A DNA stretch of 7,553 bases, taken from assembly GCA_028281215.1 (NCBI GenBank), contig JANQKH010000685.1:1-7553 (forward strand). Direction: 5' to 3'. This document shows positions 6,101 through 7,553 of the stretch, one piece after another. A model generated the notes under the pieces. The model was not told where the DNA came from and did not search any database. It saw nothing but the letters and a program-made list of their open reading frames with translations. The translations under genes and the position numbers were made by a program. Position 1 is the stretch's first letter, and every line of letters starts with the position of its first letter. Origin of the DNA: Phycisphaeraceae bacterium. GTDB taxonomy: Bacteria > Planctomycetota > Phycisphaerae > Phycisphaerales > Phycisphaeraceae.

Positions 6101-6144
6101 CGGTTCATCTCCCTGTTGGGGGCGCGAAAATTTCCGGGTCGGCT

Positions 6145-6150
6145 ATTGTA
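6145..6150 (-). promoter_or_regulatory. Possible -10 element for moeB
   Basis: On the minus strand TACAAT lies about 45 bp upstream of the moeB ATG, at a plausible position for a sigma70 -10 box. The -35 region is poor (TTCCTC-like at 15-16 bp spacing). A promoter is expected here because the terminator at 6204-6228 isolates moeB from the upstream gene. Confidence 0.3.
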
Positions 6151-6203
6151 GGCAATATTGGATGTGAGGAAGGCGCGGGAGGTGACATGGTTGAACGCAC
6201 CCG

Positions 6204-6228
6204 AAAAAATCGGCGAACGGTCTCGCCG
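6204..6228 (-). terminator. Intrinsic terminator of the secreted 261-aa protein gene
   Basis: Read on the minus strand, CGGCGA (complement of 6223-6228) pairs with TCGCCG (complement of 6211-6216) across a 6-nt loop, followed by A and six T residues (complement of 6204-6209). It lies about 75 bp beyond the stop codon at 6304 and before the moeB promoter region. Confidence 0.8.
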
Positions 6229-6303
6229 CGGGCTGTCCGGCCGTTTCTCGGCGGGGCTATCGCGGTATCGTGCTCCAACCTGCTCGGTTGTCCATGGCCC
6301 AGA

Positions 6304-7089
6304 CTATTTGCGTTCTGTGATCCACCGATACTTGTTTTTCGATTTGTCGAAGATGAACGTCTTGAACCAGTCCTGACCGCGGTGGTCCACGCCGCCTTTG
6401 ATCATGATGTCGAGGAAACCGTCGCCGTTGAGGTCGGTCAGTTTCACGTCGCCTTTGGTCAGGGGCTGACCGTTGCGAATTTCAAGATGCTGATCACAAC
6501 GTCCAACGATCGTCACGTGAACGTCGTAAAGAAAATTGCTTATCGCCTTTTTGGGATTGATCTCAACGACCAGGGGTGTTTGGCCGCGACTGACAGGGGC
6601 TGTGACACGAAAGCCGTTTGTGGCGGGCAACTTCTTGACACCCATGCGTCCACTGCAATATCGCGCGTCATTGGCAAACTCCGCCAGGGCGATCACGTAA
6701 CGCCCGGATGCTGAGAAGCCATTGGTGCGCTCGCCGACATACAGTTGCACGGAATAGCTCGCATTCGCCAGGGCTTGTTTGCCGACGGCGAAATCCGCGA
6801 CACACTTGCCCGACTGATCCTTCCAGTGTTGCAGCGCCACCAAACCTTTGCTGTTGCGGATTGCAAATTGTGCGTCGAGGCCATGGAATCCTTTTGGAAC
6901 ATTCGATGTGATCGTAAAGGCATACTCGGGATTTGCCGGGTCGTTGACAATCACACGGTAAGAAATGGTCACGCCGAACTTTTTCATTTGCTCGGTGTCG
7001 TCCGGATGAAATGCCCAAGTCGGGTTCGCCGCGAGGGCGCTTTGGGTTATCGAAAGGGCGAACGCGACCGCGATGAGTAAAGGTTTCAT
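6304..7089 (-). CDS. Secreted protein of unknown function with C-terminal Ca-loop motif
   Basis: 261 residues from ATG 7089. The frame is open to 7290 with other possible starts, but 7089 gives a clean signal peptide: MKPLLIAVAFALSITQSALA, cleavage after ALA at residue 20. The mature protein begins ANPTWAF and appears rich in beta strands, with three cysteines (in GKCVAD, RYCSG and GRCDQ). Near the end DLNGDGFLDI (219-228) has the Asp219, Asn221, Asp223, Asp227 pattern of FG-GAP, VCBS or dockerin-type calcium loops. It is followed by a WFKTFIFDKSKNKYRW tail resembling proteins in which one such repeat closes the fold. Only one copy exists, so it is neither a propeller nor a dockerin. Ribosome-binding signal is weak (GTGAGA about 10 nt upstream). 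The gene appears monocistronic, with its own terminator at 6204-6228. Extracytoplasmic location is well supported; the function is not known. Confidence 0.85.
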   Translation of the reverse strand: MKPLLIAVAFALSITQSALAANPTWAFHPDDTEQMKKFGVTISYRVIVNDPANPEYAFTITSNVPKGFHGLDAQFAIRNSKGLVALQHWKDQSGKCVADFAVGKQALANASYSVQLYVGERTNGFSASGRYVIALAEFANDARYCSGRMGVKKLPATNGFRVTAPVSRGQTPLVVEINPKKAISNFLYDVHVTIVGRCDQHLEIRNGQPLTKGDVKLTDLNGDGFLDIMIKGGVDHRGQDWFKTFIFDKSKNKYRWITERK

Positions 7090-7415
7090 GCTAAGTCTCA
7101 CATGGGTTCGGGCTGGCGACGAGAGAGCCACCGACATCATAGCGCGCCGCCCTTGATTATCATTGATCAATGGGCCGCCCCGGATGTAACAAGGGAGAGG
7201 GTAACTTGGCAATGTCCGCCATTGGCGGATGCTGAAAAGGTTTGAGTTTGTCCGTGTCTGCGGATTACGGGTGCGACATAATTCGCCCATAGCAATTAGG
7301 GTGGCGCCGAGCGAAGTGTATCCAACCGGTTGGAAGTTTGTTGCAGATCATGGTGGGCCGCACTTCGTTTGGTCCACCCTACGGCCGTCCCGTCATATGC
7401 GGCGGGCTATATGGA
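7090..7415. other. Palindrome-rich intergenic region
   Basis: This 326-bp gap holds no convincing gene. It contains a perfect 12-bp palindrome CATTGATCAATG (7161-7172), a 15-bp palindrome TCCGCCATTGGCGGA (7215-7229), and the larger hairpin element at 7298-7380. The promoter of the 7089 gene must lie here. A TATGAT-like box is present on the minus strand near 7140, but I found no well-spaced -35, so I do not assign one. CATTGATCAATG sits about 75 bp upstream of the start codon and could be an operator. Confidence 0.5.
7298..7380. repeat. Imperfect inverted-repeat element with central palindrome
   Basis: AGGGTGG (7298-7304) and CGAAGTG (7312-7318) pair with CACTTCG (7361-7367) and CCACCCT (7374-7380), separated by unpaired 7- and 6-nt internal loops. 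Inside lies the perfect 14-bp palindrome TCCAACCGGTTGGA (7321-7334). GGTGGGCC (7352-7359) can instead pair with GGTCCACC (7371-7378), giving an alternative hairpin. GGTCCACCCTACG-like ends are familiar to me as dispersed repeats in planctomycete genomes; that link is from memory. Confidence 0.65.
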
Positions 7416-7553
7416 TCACTTGAACTCCAACACCGCCGTCACCGGATTGTGATCCGAAGGTGACACGCCTTTGCGGTGTGTGCGGTCGATCTGTGCATCG
7501 ATGACATTCCACTGCCGTGTGCAGGCAATCCAGTCGATGCGGCCGGAGTTTTT
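7416..7553 (-). CDS. Endonuclease/exonuclease/phosphatase-family protein, C-terminal end only
   Basis: The last 45 codons of a gene entering from the right edge, translated by hand. RIDWIACTRQW (5-15) and GVSPSDHNPVTAVLEF (29-44) match the end of the EEP superfamily (DNase I-like, Mg-dependent phosphodiesterases). SDHNPV carries the conserved Asp-His pair in which His is the catalytic base, and RIDWI corresponds to the strand with a conserved Asp. The stop is TGA at 7416-7418. With only the tail visible, nuclease, sphingomyelinase-like or phosphatase roles cannot be separated, and the presence of a signal peptide is unknown. Confidence 0.85.
   Translation of the reverse strand, partial: KNSGRIDWIACTRQWNVIDAQIDRTHRKGVSPSDHNPVTAVLEFK

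Overview
The window is moderately GC-rich bacterial DNA. It most resembles a member of the Planctomycetota. That assignment is an inference from the mix of genes: a secreted formylglycine sulfatase, a signal-peptidase-like protein with a planctomycete-style C-terminal region, a MoeB-rhodanese fusion, secreted proteins of unknown function, mostly weak Shine-Dalgarno signals, and many small intergenic inverted repeats. No 16S or other phylogenetic marker is present, so the placement is provisional.

Layout. Positions 1-1124 (minus) hold the N-terminal three quarters or so of a secreted sulfatase that runs off the left edge. A divergent small acidic protein of unknown function follows at 1214-1522 (plus). 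It converges on hslV (1547-2104, minus), the proteolytic subunit of the HslUV protease, which has no hslU beside it. Upstream of hslV are a perfect palindrome (2167-2191) and a signal-peptidase-I-like C-terminal fragment (2230-2655, minus) that lacks its catalytic N-terminal half. About 350 bp of mostly non-coding DNA comes next and ends in a good sigma70-type promoter. Behind this promoter is a secreted protein gene (3004-3777, plus) whose signal peptide is separated from the body by one in-frame TGA. A strong bidirectional terminator (3804-3830) and a nested inverted-repeat element (3877-4058) close that region.

The right half is all on the minus strand: an SGNH/GDSL esterase of the arylesterase type (4082-4726), a MoeB/MoeZ-type adenylyltransferase fused to a rhodanese (4871-6100), a secreted 261-residue protein with a C-terminal calcium-loop-like motif (6304-7089) and its own terminator (6204-6228), a palindrome-rich intergenic stretch (7090-7415), and the last 45 residues of an endonuclease/exonuclease/phosphatase-family protein (7416-7553, running off the edge).

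Functional links between neighbours are weak. The genes look like a mix of housekeeping (hslV, moeB) and secreted or hydrolytic functions rather than one pathway. I do not see a defence island, CRISPR array, transposase, phage gene or biosynthetic cluster. The points most worth following are the in-frame TGA with a correctly spaced downstream hairpin in the secreted protein gene, the beheaded signal peptidase next to it, and the nested inverted-repeat element.
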